A DNA stretch of 64,000 bases from assembly GCA_028292485.1 (NCBI GenBank), contig JAQGMG010000017.1:62001-126000 (forward strand), in the 5' to 3' direction. The DNA comes from Rhodocyclales bacterium (lineage in GTDB: Bacteria > Pseudomonadota > Gammaproteobacteria > Burkholderiales > Rhodocyclaceae). This document shows, one piece after another, positions 8,748 to 16,888 of the stretch (position 1 is its first letter; every line of letters starts with the position of its first letter). Under the pieces are notes generated by a model. That model had not been told where the DNA came from. It saw only the letters and a list, made by a program, of their open reading frames with translations, and did no database searches. The translations under genes were made by a program, and so were the position numbers.

Positions 8748-8811
8748 CGTTTTAAAAACGTTTCAACAAGCTGTTGAACCGCGGGCCGTTCAGCTTGCGC
8801 GGAACGGCCCG
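8748..8811. promoter_or_regulatory. Three nested dyads between eda and kdgK: possible operator and attenuator
   Basis: CGTTTTAAAAACG (8748-8760) is a 13-bp palindrome of the operator type; TTCAACA/TGTTGAA (8762-8778) and CGGGCCGTTC/GAACGGCCCG (8782-8811) are perfect stems. In the direction of transcription the GC stem comes first after eda, so it could reduce read-through into kdgK, while the AT-rich dyad sits 40 bp before the kdgK start. Function is inferred from symmetry only. Confidence 0.45.
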
Positions 8812-8829
8812 TCGAAATTCAATGCCTGA

Positions 8830-9516
8830 TTATTTGCTCGCCAGTTCAGCCTTGATCGTTTTGACGAGTTGAACGGTTTCGCGGACCTTTTTCTCGATGC
8901 CGGCGTAATCCTTGGCCTTGAGCAGATCCTTGGTGATCAAATTGCTGCCAATCCCGCAAGCGACGATGCCAGCGGAATACCACTTGCGCAGCGACTCTTC
9001 GGTCGGCTCGACGCCGCCGGTAGGCATGATGCGCGTCCAGGGCATCGGACCCATGACGTTCTTGACGAACTCGGGACCGCCAACGGTAGAGCCCGGGAAA
9101 ACCTTGACGATTTCGCAGCCAAGTTCCTGTGCATCGCCGATCTCGGTGGCGGAACCACAGCCGGGGCTGTACGGAATGGCGCGACGGTTACAGACCTTGG
9201 CGACATCCGCGTTAAGCAGCGGGCCGACGATGAACTTGGCGCCATTGGCGATGTAGATGCCGGCAGTCGGCGCATCGACGATGGAGCCGACGCCCATGAT
9301 CACCGAAGGATCAGCCTTGGCGAAATAATGGGTTACTTCGTAAAACACGTGGGAGGCGAAATCACCACGGTTGGTGAACTCGATGCACTTGGCGCCGCCA
9401 TTGGCACAAGCCTGGATCACGCTCTTGCACACTTCGACGTCCGGATCGTAGAACACCGGAATCACGGCTTGTTCCATCATTGCCGACAGAACTGCCATGC
9501 GGTCTTTAGCTGCCAT
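8830..9516 (-). CDS. eda: 2-keto-3-deoxy-6-phosphogluconate aldolase (Eda family)
   Basis: 228 residues from the ATG at 9516, chosen over the one ten codons upstream because GGGAG stands just before it. The class I aldolase cleaves KDPG to pyruvate and glyceraldehyde 3-phosphate. Eda-type features: AVIPVFYDPD, GGAKCIEFTNRGD with the conserved Glu, GVGSIVDAP, PYSPGCGSATEI, and the Schiff-base Lys in EIVKVFPGS. MPTGGVEPT is the phosphate-binding loop. The Arg that usually follows the first motif (IPVxR) is replaced by Phe, so this is a divergent member. With edd at 2879 and kdgK next door it completes an Entner-Doudoroff route for gluconate and ketodeoxygluconate. Confidence 0.9.
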   Translation of the reverse strand: MAAKDRMAVLSAMMEQAVIPVFYDPDVEVCKSVIQACANGGAKCIEFTNRGDFASHVFYEVTHYFAKADPSVIMGVGSIVDAPTAGIYIANGAKFIVGPLLNADVAKVCNRRAIPYSPGCGSATEIGDAQELGCEIVKVFPGSTVGGPEFVKNVMGPMPWTRIMPTGGVEPTEESLRKWYSAGIVACGIGSNLITKDLLKAKDYAGIEKKVRETVQLVKTIKAELASK

Positions 9517-9715
9517 TGAATCTCTCCCGAAAGGAATTTTCGGCACCGCGGAGGTACGGCGCCCGAATCAGCCCGCTATTTTGAGGCAATGGGCACTCGG
9601 GATCAAGGGAAGTACGGGTCGTTGTAGCTGGATGGCGGGGAGAAATCGCACGTTTTTGATCCAGTTCAAGGGGAGACGAGCCCAATCGCCGCTCATGGGG
9701 CAGAAACTCTCGCCC

Positions 9716-9744
9716 CGTCATTCCCGCGAAGGCGGGAATCCAGT
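9716..9744. repeat. CGTCATTCCCGCG palindrome, single copy
   Basis: CGTCATTCCCGCGAAGGCGG with the rest of the arm GAATCCAG: stem TTCCCGC/GCGGGAA around a short loop. Same family as the paired elements listed at 9854, 15548, 26935 and 42108. Confidence 0.8.
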
Positions 9745-9853
9745 GGCGTTCGGCACTCTCAGCAAAGCCGCTGGGTTCCCACCTTCGTGCACTCTGTCCG
9801 CAATAAATCTGCCGTTTCGCGCCAAGCCTCATGGGAGTAGAAATCACTGACCT

Positions 9854-9939
9854 CGTCATTCCCGCGAAAGCGGGAATCCACTTCTACGTGATGCGCTGTT
9901 CGTGCCATCAAGTAGATTCCCGCTTTCACGGGAATGACG
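9854..9939. repeat. CGTCATTCCCGCG palindrome pair in inverted orientation
   Basis: A left unit (CGTCATTCCCGCGAAAGCGG...) and an inverted right unit (ending GGGAATGACG), each itself a hairpin, separated by about 30 bp. Ends are conserved across all four pairs in the window, which marks a defined mobile or BIME-like unit. Confidence 0.85.
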
Positions 9940-9990
9940 AATTTGGGGAGTAGATCGCACAAAAGCAGCTGCCTCCCATGCGTTCTCTTC

Positions 9991-12900
9991 TCAATGAAAA
10001 TCGCGACTCGTCACGTTCAAGGCGCCCAGCCAGGGCGAGAGATCGACTAGGTGTTTGGCGACCAGCAGCACTACATTGTTTTCAGATTGAAGCTGGCCGA
10101 ATACGCCCAACAGACTTGCGCTCAGCACTTCGCGACGCTGCTTCTGCGCTAGCCAGGGATGGACGATCACATTGATCACCCCAGTCTCGTCCTCGATGGT
10201 GATGAAAACACTTTTGGCCGAGCCCGGCTTCTGGCGGCAGGTCACGATGCCGGCAGCGCGCCCCGGCGCCCGGTCCGTACCTTTGAGTACCTCGACATTC
10301 GGACGGAAACGGCGCTCATCCAGTTTGTGGCGCAGCAAGGCAATGGGATGTCGCCCTAGCGTAAGACCTACGGTGCGGAAATCGGCGACGATATTTTCGC
10401 CCTCCTTCGGCGCAGCAATCTCGATCGGCGCCTCGCGCGAAGGCACTGCATCGAAAAGATCCCCTTGCACATGCAGACCGCTGACTTGCCAGGCAGCCTG
10501 ACGACGGTGACCACTCAATGCCACCAAGGCGTTGGCGGCGGCCAGGCGCCGCATGTCACCCGCACTTAGTCCGGCGCGTACGGCCAGATCTTCCACACTG
10601 GCGAATGCACGTTCGCCGCGCGCCATGACAATACGTTCCGCCGCATCCTGGGAAAATCCACCAATCTCGCGCAAACCCAGCCGCACGGCGGGTCGTGCCT
10701 CAGTTTTCAAATTTCGATCCGCATTATTGCCCCACTCCAGCTTGCAGCCCCAGTCGCTGATGCTGACATCGACTGGCTCGACACGCACCCCATGCTTTTG
10801 CGCATCCTGCACCAGCTGCGGCGGCTGGTAAAAGCCCATCGGCTGGCTGTTGAGCAAGGCGCACAGGAAGGCTTCCGGCTCATGGCATTTGATCCACGAA
10901 GAAACGTAGGCCAGCAATGCAAAACTTGCTGCGTGCGATTCAGGGAAACCGTATTCGCCAAAGCCTTCGATCTGACGGCACAGCGCTTCAATGAAATGAT
11001 CGGGAACCTCCCGCTTCCTCATGCCTGCACGCAGCTTGTCCTTGAACTTCTCGACATGGCCTTTCTGCTTCCACGAAGCCATTGCGCGGCGCAGCTGATC
11101 CGCCTGACCCGGGGTGAAATCAGCTGCAACAATCGCCAGCTGCATGACCTGCTCCTGGAAGATCGGCACACCAAAAGTACGATCCAGCACGGCGTCGATC
11201 TCGGGGTTGATGGATTGCACCGACTTTTTCTCAGCATGGCCTTTCAGATACGGATGCACCATGCCACCCTGGATCGGGCCCGGCCGCACGATGGCCACTT
11301 GTACGACAAGGTCATAATATTCGCGCGGCTGCAAACGCGGCAGCATGGACATCTGCGCACGTGACTCGATCTGGAAAACGCCCAGCGTGTCGGCCTTGCA
11401 GATCATGTCGAAAGTGGCTGTGTCCTTGACCGGGATATCGTCGATGGTCCAGTACCTGCCAGTACGCACCGACATCCAGTTCAGCGCACGACGGATCACC
11501 GTCAGCATGCCTAGCGCCAGCACGTCGACCTTGAGCAGGCCCAGTGATTCGAGGTCGTCCTTATCCCACTGGATGACCGAGCGATCAGCCATGGTCGCGT
11601 TTTCGATCGGCACCAGGCGCGACAGCGGCCCTTGTGAAATGACGAAGCCGCCGACGTGTTGCGACAGATGGCGCGGGAAGTAGCGCAAGGCTTCGGCCAG
11701 CGCCAGCCACTTGGCAACGCGCGGGCTCTTCAGACTGAGGCCGATGGCGGCGAGGCGTTCAGGCAGCTCATCGCGTTTATCCCACCAGGCGAGCGAGCGC
11801 GTCAGTGCCGTGATTTGCGCTTCACCGAAACCGAGCGCCGCGCCGACATCACGCAGCGAGCTCTTGGTGCGGTAACGGATCACCGTCGCCGCCAGCGCGG
11901 CACGCTCACGCGTGTATTTGCGGTAGATGTACTGGATGACTTCTTCGCGGCGTTCGTGCTCGAAGTCTACGTCAATGTCCGGCGGTTCATCGCGCTCGCG
12001 TGACAGGAAGCGCTCGAACAGCAGATGCGCGCGCGTCGGGTCGACCGCCGTAATGCCCAAGGCATAACACACCGACGAGTTCGCCGCCGAGCCGCGCCCC
12101 TGACACAGGATGCCCTCGCTACGCGCGAATTTGACGATGTCGTACACGGTGAGGAAAAACGCTTCGTATTTTTTCTCCTCGATCAGCGCCAGCTCTTTCT
12201 CGATCTCGGGGCGCACCTCCACTGGAACGCCATCGGGGTAACGCCTCAGCAAGCCGGCCTCGGTCTCCTGCCGCAAGTAGGAGGTCGGCGTGTGTCCTTG
12301 CGGCACGATTTCGCCCGGATATTCATAACCCAGTGTGCCCAGATCGAAATTGCACTGCTCAGCAATGCGCACGCTTTCTGCCAGTAGCGCATGTGGATAA
12401 AGCCGGCCCAGGCGCACGCGCGTGCGTAGATGCCGTTCGCCATTCGGGAACAGTGAATGTCCGGCATCGAAGACCGTCGTGTGCAGTCGAATGGCAGTAA
12501 GCGTGTCCTGCAGGGGGCGCCTTTCCTTGGCATGCATATGCACGTCGCCACTGGCCACAAGAGGAATGTCGCAAGCCGCGCCAATCGCTTGCAGGCTGGC
12601 GAGAAAAGCCGCGTCGTCAGGGCCGCACAGCAGCTCGGCAGCGATCCACAAACGGTTTTCCTGCGTGATCGGATCGGGCGGGAAGCGCTCGGCCAGCCAG
12701 CGCGCATCGTCGATGTCTGGTTTCTCTGGCGGTAGCCACAGCGCCACGCAATCCGGCACAGCACCGCGCGGCACGATGCTGGTCAGGTCGCCACGTATGA
12801 GCTGGTATTCGCCCTTCTGCGAGCGCCGCCGCGCCAAGGTGATGAGCGCAGAGAGATTGCCGTAACCTTCGCGATTCTTCGCCAGTAACACCAGCCTGAG

Positions 12901-13197
12901 GCCACAGTCGAGCGTGAACTCGCTGCCAACAATCAGCTTGGGCATTGGCAAGAAAACAGGCGCTTCCTGCCCGGCATCTGCAGCGCGCTTTGTCTCGGCG
13001 GCGTCTTCTTCGCGCATGTCCTTGAGCGCCTGCCAGGCTTGCACCACGCCCGCGACCGAGCATTCGTCGGTAATGGCAATCGCCTTGTAACCACGCAAGC
13101 GCGCCTGCTCCATCAACTCCCGTGGCTGCGAAGCACCGCGCAGGAAACTGAAGTTGCTGAGACAGTGCAGCTCGGCGTAATCGGGAAGCCCGGTCAC
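9991..13197 (-). CDS. dnaE2: Error-prone DNA polymerase III alpha subunit, DnaE2/ImuC
   Basis: 1068 residues, the usual size for DnaE2 and shorter than replicative DnaE1. The N-terminal PHP domain begins YAELHCLSNFSFLRGAS, the family hallmark. The palm catalytic block PPDIDVDFEHERREEV carries the polymerase aspartates. A fingers region with GRGSAANSSVCYALGIT and QEQVMQLAIVAADFTPGQAD follows, then a helix-hairpin-helix and an OB fold near the C-terminus (DRAPGRAAGIVTCRQKPGSAK). DnaE2 performs translesion synthesis with ImuB after DNA damage and raises mutation rate. It is third in imuA-imuB-dnaE2, separated from imuB by 142 bp that contain a palindromic element. Confidence 0.97.
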   Translation of the reverse strand: MTGLPDYAELHCLSNFSFLRGASQPRELMEQARLRGYKAIAITDECSVAGVVQAWQALKDMREEDAAETKRAADAGQEAPVFLPMPKLIVGSEFTLDCGLRLVLLAKNREGYGNLSALITLARRRSQKGEYQLIRGDLTSIVPRGAVPDCVALWLPPEKPDIDDARWLAERFPPDPITQENRLWIAAELLCGPDDAAFLASLQAIGAACDIPLVASGDVHMHAKERRPLQDTLTAIRLHTTVFDAGHSLFPNGERHLRTRVRLGRLYPHALLAESVRIAEQCNFDLGTLGYEYPGEIVPQGHTPTSYLRQETEAGLLRRYPDGVPVEVRPEIEKELALIEEKKYEAFFLTVYDIVKFARSEGILCQGRGSAANSSVCYALGITAVDPTRAHLLFERFLSRERDEPPDIDVDFEHERREEVIQYIYRKYTRERAALAATVIRYRTKSSLRDVGAALGFGEAQITALTRSLAWWDKRDELPERLAAIGLSLKSPRVAKWLALAEALRYFPRHLSQHVGGFVISQGPLSRLVPIENATMADRSVIQWDKDDLESLGLLKVDVLALGMLTVIRRALNWMSVRTGRYWTIDDIPVKDTATFDMICKADTLGVFQIESRAQMSMLPRLQPREYYDLVVQVAIVRPGPIQGGMVHPYLKGHAEKKSVQSINPEIDAVLDRTFGVPIFQEQVMQLAIVAADFTPGQADQLRRAMASWKQKGHVEKFKDKLRAGMRKREVPDHFIEALCRQIEGFGEYGFPESHAASFALLAYVSSWIKCHEPEAFLCALLNSQPMGFYQPPQLVQDAQKHGVRVEPVDVSISDWGCKLEWGNNADRNLKTEARPAVRLGLREIGGFSQDAAERIVMARGERAFASVEDLAVRAGLSAGDMRRLAAANALVALSGHRRQAAWQVSGLHVQGDLFDAVPSREAPIEIAAPKEGENIVADFRTVGLTLGRHPIALLRHKLDERRFRPNVEVLKGTDRAPGRAAGIVTCRQKPGSAKSVFITIEDETGVINVIVHPWLAQKQRREVLSASLLGVFGQLQSENNVVLLVAKHLVDLSPWLGALNVTSRDFH

Positions 13198-13236
13198 GTC
13201 ACGTGCCCTACTTCAAAACACGCAGCAAGACCGTGC

Positions 13237-13321
13237 GTAGGTTGGCGCTGAGCTTGCGAAGCCCAACTTTCAGGCCCGCGGTGACACATGTTGGGCTTCG
13301 CTTTGCTCAGCACCAACCTAC
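13237..13321. repeat. GTAGGTTGG...CCAACCTAC palindrome between imuB and dnaE2
   Basis: Left arm GTAGGTTGGCGCTGAGC followed by TTGCGAAGCCCAAC; right arm GTTGGGCTTCGCTTTGCTCA followed by GCACCAACCTAC. Nearly perfect 31-bp arms around a 22-bp centre. Same GTAGG...CCTAC type as at 20550, 24669 and 48001. Confidence 0.85.
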
Positions 13322-13339
13322 AAATTCTGTAGCGACACA

Positions 13340-14779
13340 TCACGCGAATACTCCCTGCAGCCACCAACCCTGCGTATCGCGGAAAATCCACAACCACTCG
13401 CCGCGTCGCGACACTGCGACGTAGTAATCGCGCTGCACATTGCCAAGCGCAACGCCTTCTGCGCAGGACTCGCCTTGATCCCACCAGCCGCTTTCGATGC
13501 GCTCCGGCCCGGCAACGCGTTGCAGCACGCCACCGTAATGCAGTGCCCCGCCGCGCTCCTGCAAGGCTTGCGGTTTGGGCAATAGCCAGAAAGGGCGCGG
13601 CAGGCCGGCTTGCACGGCCTGTACATCTGCACGCTCGACAGCCAGCGTCGCGCACTCTGGCCGGTGATCTTCCTTTATCTGCATGGCATGCACAGCCTGT
13701 TTGCCAAGCCGCGCCCGCAACCGTTCGATCACCGGGTCCAGCGACTGCGCGCTACTCTGCGCAAACAAGCCCAGCGTGCTGCCGGGCAGGTGCACGGGCG
13801 TCGCCGCTTCGAGTCGCAGATCGGTCACGGCGGCGCTCAATGCGAGGCGGTCGAGGCGTTCGCGCAACACGCGCTCCATGCGTTCGAGCTCACGTGTCGG
13901 GCTGGCAAAGGCCAGCACGAGATGCGTATCCGCAATGCCATCCTCATGCAGCAATACCAGATCGCATTCGGCAACGCCCGCAGCGCGCGCACTCAGCCAG
14001 CCGGACAGGCTCGCCAGCAAACGCCGCGCGGCAAACAGCAGCATGGCCGCCTGCTCGACCTTGGCTGGCAACTCCAGCTTCTGCACGAAGCACGCCGGGA
14101 AAACGAATTCGCGCCGCAAGTCGGGCGCCTCACCCAGGGCCTGCGCCAGTTGCTGCGGCAAGCCGATGCCAAAGCGGCGCGCCAGCCCCGACGCAGGCAG
14201 TGCGAACAGATCCTTCAAGCGGCGCGCACCGAGCGAAGCGAGTGTCTGCTCTTCTGCATATGACAAACCAATTACATTGACAGGCAGGTCTTGCAGATTT
14301 TTCCTGCCTGCTTGCGCGTCCTTGCAGCAAACCTCCCGCCCTGCCCGCGCCAGCCATTGCGCAGCGCGTGGTGTTGGCGCCAGCGCCATGTATGTACTGA
14401 AACCCTGTGCCACGGCGCCATCGCGAATGAGCCCGCACAACACCTTCAACCCGCCGAACAGGCGCAGACAGCCGCCTATTTCCAGCAGCAATTCATCGGG
14501 CGCCGCAAGGCTGACATGCGGCGAAAAATTACCGGCCCAGCACGCCAGCCGATCCAGCGCTTCCGCTTCGCGCAGCGGCTGGCGTTCATGCACGTTCAAG
14601 CCCGGCGCCAGCCCCAGTGCGCCCGACAAGCGCATGCCTGCCTCGACGCCCAGTGCCTCGGCCTGCGCATTGGCGCACACCACCAGATGCTGCGCGGCTG
14701 CCACGGCAGGTGGCTCCGCCGCATCGAATGCCTCAAGCGGAAAGCGATAAAAACGCAGGGCGAGCCAGAGCGTGCTCAT
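13340..14779 (-). CDS. imuB: ImuB, catalytically inactive Y-family polymerase homologue
   Basis: 479 residues. ImuB bridges ImuA, DnaE2 and the sliding clamp during SOS mutagenesis. The N-terminus STLWLALRFYRFPLEAF replaces the Y-family metal-binding first Asp motif (no DxD), consistent with an inactive polymerase, and the HVSLAAPDELLLEIGGCLRLFGG region corresponds to the second palm block where the SxDE aspartate/glutamate pair is lost. Helix-hairpin-helix-like and little-finger-like segments follow. The C-terminus ends with the characteristic EWLWIFRDTQGWWLQGVFA type tail, where W-rich residues are typical of ImuB. Starts inside the imuA stop (ATGA at 14776-14779), so the two are coupled. 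Confidence 0.93.
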   Translation of the reverse strand: MSTLWLALRFYRFPLEAFDAAEPPAVAAAQHLVVCANAQAEALGVEAGMRLSGALGLAPGLNVHERQPLREAEALDRLACWAGNFSPHVSLAAPDELLLEIGGCLRLFGGLKVLCGLIRDGAVAQGFSTYMALAPTPRAAQWLARAGREVCCKDAQAGRKNLQDLPVNVIGLSYAEEQTLASLGARRLKDLFALPASGLARRFGIGLPQQLAQALGEAPDLRREFVFPACFVQKLELPAKVEQAAMLLFAARRLLASLSGWLSARAAGVAECDLVLLHEDGIADTHLVLAFASPTRELERMERVLRERLDRLALSAAVTDLRLEAATPVHLPGSTLGLFAQSSAQSLDPVIERLRARLGKQAVHAMQIKEDHRPECATLAVERADVQAVQAGLPRPFWLLPKPQALQERGGALHYGGVLQRVAGPERIESGWWDQGESCAEGVALGNVQRDYYVAVSRRGEWLWIFRDTQGWWLQGVFA

Positions 14780-15495
14780 ACAACGCGCTGCCTCGGCTTG
14801 CTTTCGACCACTTCAAGCTGCGGCCTGCGCATAGGCGGCTGATCGCTGCGCACACGCGACCATGGCAAAGGCCGCGCCACCTGCAATAGCAAAGTCTTCT
14901 CGCAAGGCGGGCCGCGACGCTTGAAGATATCGACCTGCAAGCCTTGCTGATGGCCCCGCAAACTCAAACGCAAAGGCGCGGGCGATGCCGTCTGCATGCA
15001 GGAAAGCGGCCGGAACATGAACGCCAGGCTGCGACTCCCTTCAGCCGCCAGTTGCAGGCGCCGCAGCGACTTGTTGCCGATCTTCGCCGGCAGCCATGCC
15101 AGCACTGCGCCGAGCGCACCGCTCGCCAGCAAGAGCTCCACGCTCCAGGCGATATCGTCTCTCGGCGCTTCCACCACCAGTACCTGCTTCAGCGGAAAGT
15201 GCGCCGCCCAGGCCGGCGCATGCGCCATGCCGGGCGGTGCCACGATGGCCACCGGCAAGGCGTCGGCCGTGCACTGCTGCAAGGCAGGCAGCAACATCGA
15301 AACCTCGCCCATGCCGCGTGCGTCGGCCAGCAACTCCACCAAAGCGCCGCGCGGCCAACCGGCGCCCGGCAACTCCGCATCCAGTTGCGCAAAGCTGCTG
15401 CTCACCGACTCCGCATCCAGCCCGGCCAGCCGATCGCCGCGCCAGATATCGGGGCGCAAGAGCACATCATCGAGAAGCAAAGGGAGGGCGGACAT
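14776..15495 (-). CDS. imuA: ImuA, RecA-like/SulA-type mutagenesis accessory protein
   Basis: 239 residues. It has a RecA-like core without an intact Walker A: GWPRGALVELLADARGMGE stands where RecA has GPESSGKT. VAIVAPPGMAHAPAWA and VLVVEAPRDDIAWSVE correspond to the central strands. The C-terminus is basic (RPQLEVVESKPRQRVV). Members of this family sit first in imuA-imuB-dnaE2 cassettes and help recruit the error-prone polymerase. A LexA box lies 146 bp upstream at 15641-15656, with a palindromic element between box and start. Overlaps imuB by 4 bp. Confidence 0.92.
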   Translation of the reverse strand: MSALPLLLDDVLLRPDIWRGDRLAGLDAESVSSSFAQLDAELPGAGWPRGALVELLADARGMGEVSMLLPALQQCTADALPVAIVAPPGMAHAPAWAAHFPLKQVLVVEAPRDDIAWSVELLLASGALGAVLAWLPAKIGNKSLRRLQLAAEGSRSLAFMFRPLSCMQTASPAPLRLSLRGHQQGLQVDIFKRRGPPCEKTLLLQVARPLPWSRVRSDQPPMRRPQLEVVESKPRQRVV

Positions 15496-15547
15496 GGATT
15501 AGGAACTGCAAGGGCTGCAGGTTTAAGAAGGAATTACCTGGCGATTT

Positions 15548-15627
15548 CGTCATTCCCGCAAAAGCGGGAATCCACTCGGTGGCACAGTCCTCACGTAAAA
15601 GTGGATTCCCGCTTTCGCGGAATGACG
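15548..15627. repeat. CGTCATTCCCGCG palindrome pair in the imuA leader
   Basis: Two inverted units separated by about 24 bp, lying between the LexA box and the imuA start. The right unit lacks one G relative to the other copies (CGCGGAATGACG instead of CGCGGGAATGACG). Confidence 0.85.
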
Positions 15628-15640
15628 CGTCTTGATATAA

Positions 15641-15656
15641 CTGTATTTTCATACAG
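15641..15656. promoter_or_regulatory. LexA (SOS) box upstream of imuA-imuB-dnaE2
   Basis: CTGTATTTTCATACAG, a CTGT-N8-ACAG dyad; the wider AACTGTATTTTCATACAGTA differs little from the E. coli consensus. It precedes the minus-strand imuA operon, which is LexA-controlled in many proteobacteria, and lies about 150 bp before the YkgJ-type gene on the other strand, which could also respond. Confidence 0.85.
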
Positions 15657-15807
15657 TATAAGCAGCCCACCCAGGAATACCATAGCCCGCAAAGCCGCAC
15701 AGACAGGCGCTCTCCAAGCCGCCCCCTTGCGAAGCCGCATGCAGCAAGGCCTGGCGGCAGGGTGTGCTGAAGAGGCGCCTCAGCCAAGCGCGTGGGACAA
15801 TTACTTC

Positions 15808-16164
15808 ATGGACGCAAAAATCCCTGCCACAACGCCCGCTGCCGAATTAGATCCAGAGAACCCGGAACTGACCTGCAGCACTTGCCAGGCCTGCTGCTGC
15901 AAGCTGGAAGTCATTCTCATGGGCGAAGACGACGTGCCGCGTCACCTGACACGTCAGGATCAATGGGGCGGTGAAGTCATGCGTCGCCTGGACGACGGCT
16001 GGTGCATTGCCCTGAATCGGGACACGCAGCTATGCGGCATCTACGACCGGCGGCCGGGCGTATGCCGCGACTACCTCATGGGCGGCATCGAGTGCGCGGA
16101 AGAGCGCTCACATCTCGATGCGAACGGCGCGCTGCGTGTGGTGTATCGCTTGCGGGCGCGGTGA
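15808..16164 (+). CDS. YkgJ-type cysteine-cluster protein
   Basis: 118 residues from the ATG at 15808; an upstream in-frame ATG exists at 15738 but the conserved part starts later. Cysteine pattern CSTCQACCCKLE, then QLCGIYDRRPGVCRDY and IECAEE, matches the zinc- or iron-chelating YkgJ/CxxCxxCC family (UPF0153). Biochemical role is unknown in the family. Its transcription would start near the LexA box shared with the divergent imuA operon, so damage control is possible but not shown. Confidence 0.85.
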   Translation: MDAKIPATTPAAELDPENPELTCSTCQACCCKLEVILMGEDDVPRHLTRQDQWGGEVMRRLDDGWCIALNRDTQLCGIYDRRPGVCRDYLMGGIECAEERSHLDANGALRVVYRLRAR

Positions 16165-16282
16165 AGACTGCTGAATTAGGCCTCAGCAGGCACCGAAGCG
16201 GAGCGAAGAGGACCGCAAGCGCAGCCTGCTACTGCCCCGCTACACTGTCGCGTTAGACCTCATGTAATCACCAGCTTGCTTT

Positions 16283-16825
16283 TTAGACGCTGTGTTTGCT
16301 CACCGTAAAGGTTAGTGAGAATGGATTTTCATGAGAAGCGCCTTGCACTGACGTGCCCGAATAAATTTCGAAAGTCCCTGCAGTGATACTTTCATCTGCC
16401 GCGGTAATGGTGAACTCATAGTCACCAACTGACGCCATGTGATGGATGTTTGTGATCTTGCTAGAGCTAGCTGGGTAGGACGAAACAAACAGCACATGGT
16501 CATTGTTGTCTATGTGCGTTGAATAGCGAATTGTGACGCTTTTGATATACGTAGACGCATCCAGCCTAACAAAGAACCTTTCTCCTCCCGTCGATGTGCC
16601 ACGAACAACGGAGACCCCTTCGATTAGGTCGAACGTAATGCGTGACAGCTCGGCATCCGTGAAACTCAAAATGTTGTATGGAAGCGGGCCACTGACAGCT
16701 TCGTCGTAGATGACATAGGGTGTCGCTGGCGCCGTCGCCGTTGACCCGCCGCCACCGCATCCGCCAACCAGTATCGGCAAAATCGCGAAAAATATAGCTA
16801 TTGGTTTTAAGGTCTTATAGATCAA
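16283..16825 (-). CDS. Exported lipoprotein of unknown function
   Basis: 180 residues with a type II signal peptide: Lys-containing start (MIYKTLKPIAIFF), hydrophobic core, lipobox LVGGC followed by GGGGS linker. The mature part is rich in beta-strand patterns and Ser/Thr (VTIRYSTHIDNNDHVLFVSS, YEFTITAADE), compatible with a beta-sandwich. No family recognised. Codon and base use is more AT-rich than the neighbours, a mild hint of recent arrival. Confidence 0.75.
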   Translation of the reverse strand: MIYKTLKPIAIFFAILPILVGGCGGGGSTATAPATPYVIYDEAVSGPLPYNILSFTDAELSRITFDLIEGVSVVRGTSTGGERFFVRLDASTYIKSVTIRYSTHIDNNDHVLFVSSYPASSSKITNIHHMASVGDYEFTITAADESITAGTFEIYSGTSVQGASHENPFSLTFTVSKHSV

Positions 16826-16888
16826 TGTATGCCTAACGCTTGATGTGCAGCGGCGGGTTGTCGCTATGCTCCAAATCCACCCTCCTGA

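Larger units (their letters stand above)
9517..9990. other. 474-bp intergenic region with palindromic repeats
   Basis: Between the divergent-facing end of dnaE2 and the eda start. It holds one single and one paired copy of the CGTCATTCCCGCG palindrome, and the eda promoter must lie in its left part. No gene is seen. Confidence 0.7.

Noticed and set aside
9716-9939. Possible CRISPR-like array of repeated hairpins
   Set aside because: Only three units, inverted relative to each other, without regular spacers or cas genes; dispersed copies elsewhere show they are palindromic elements.
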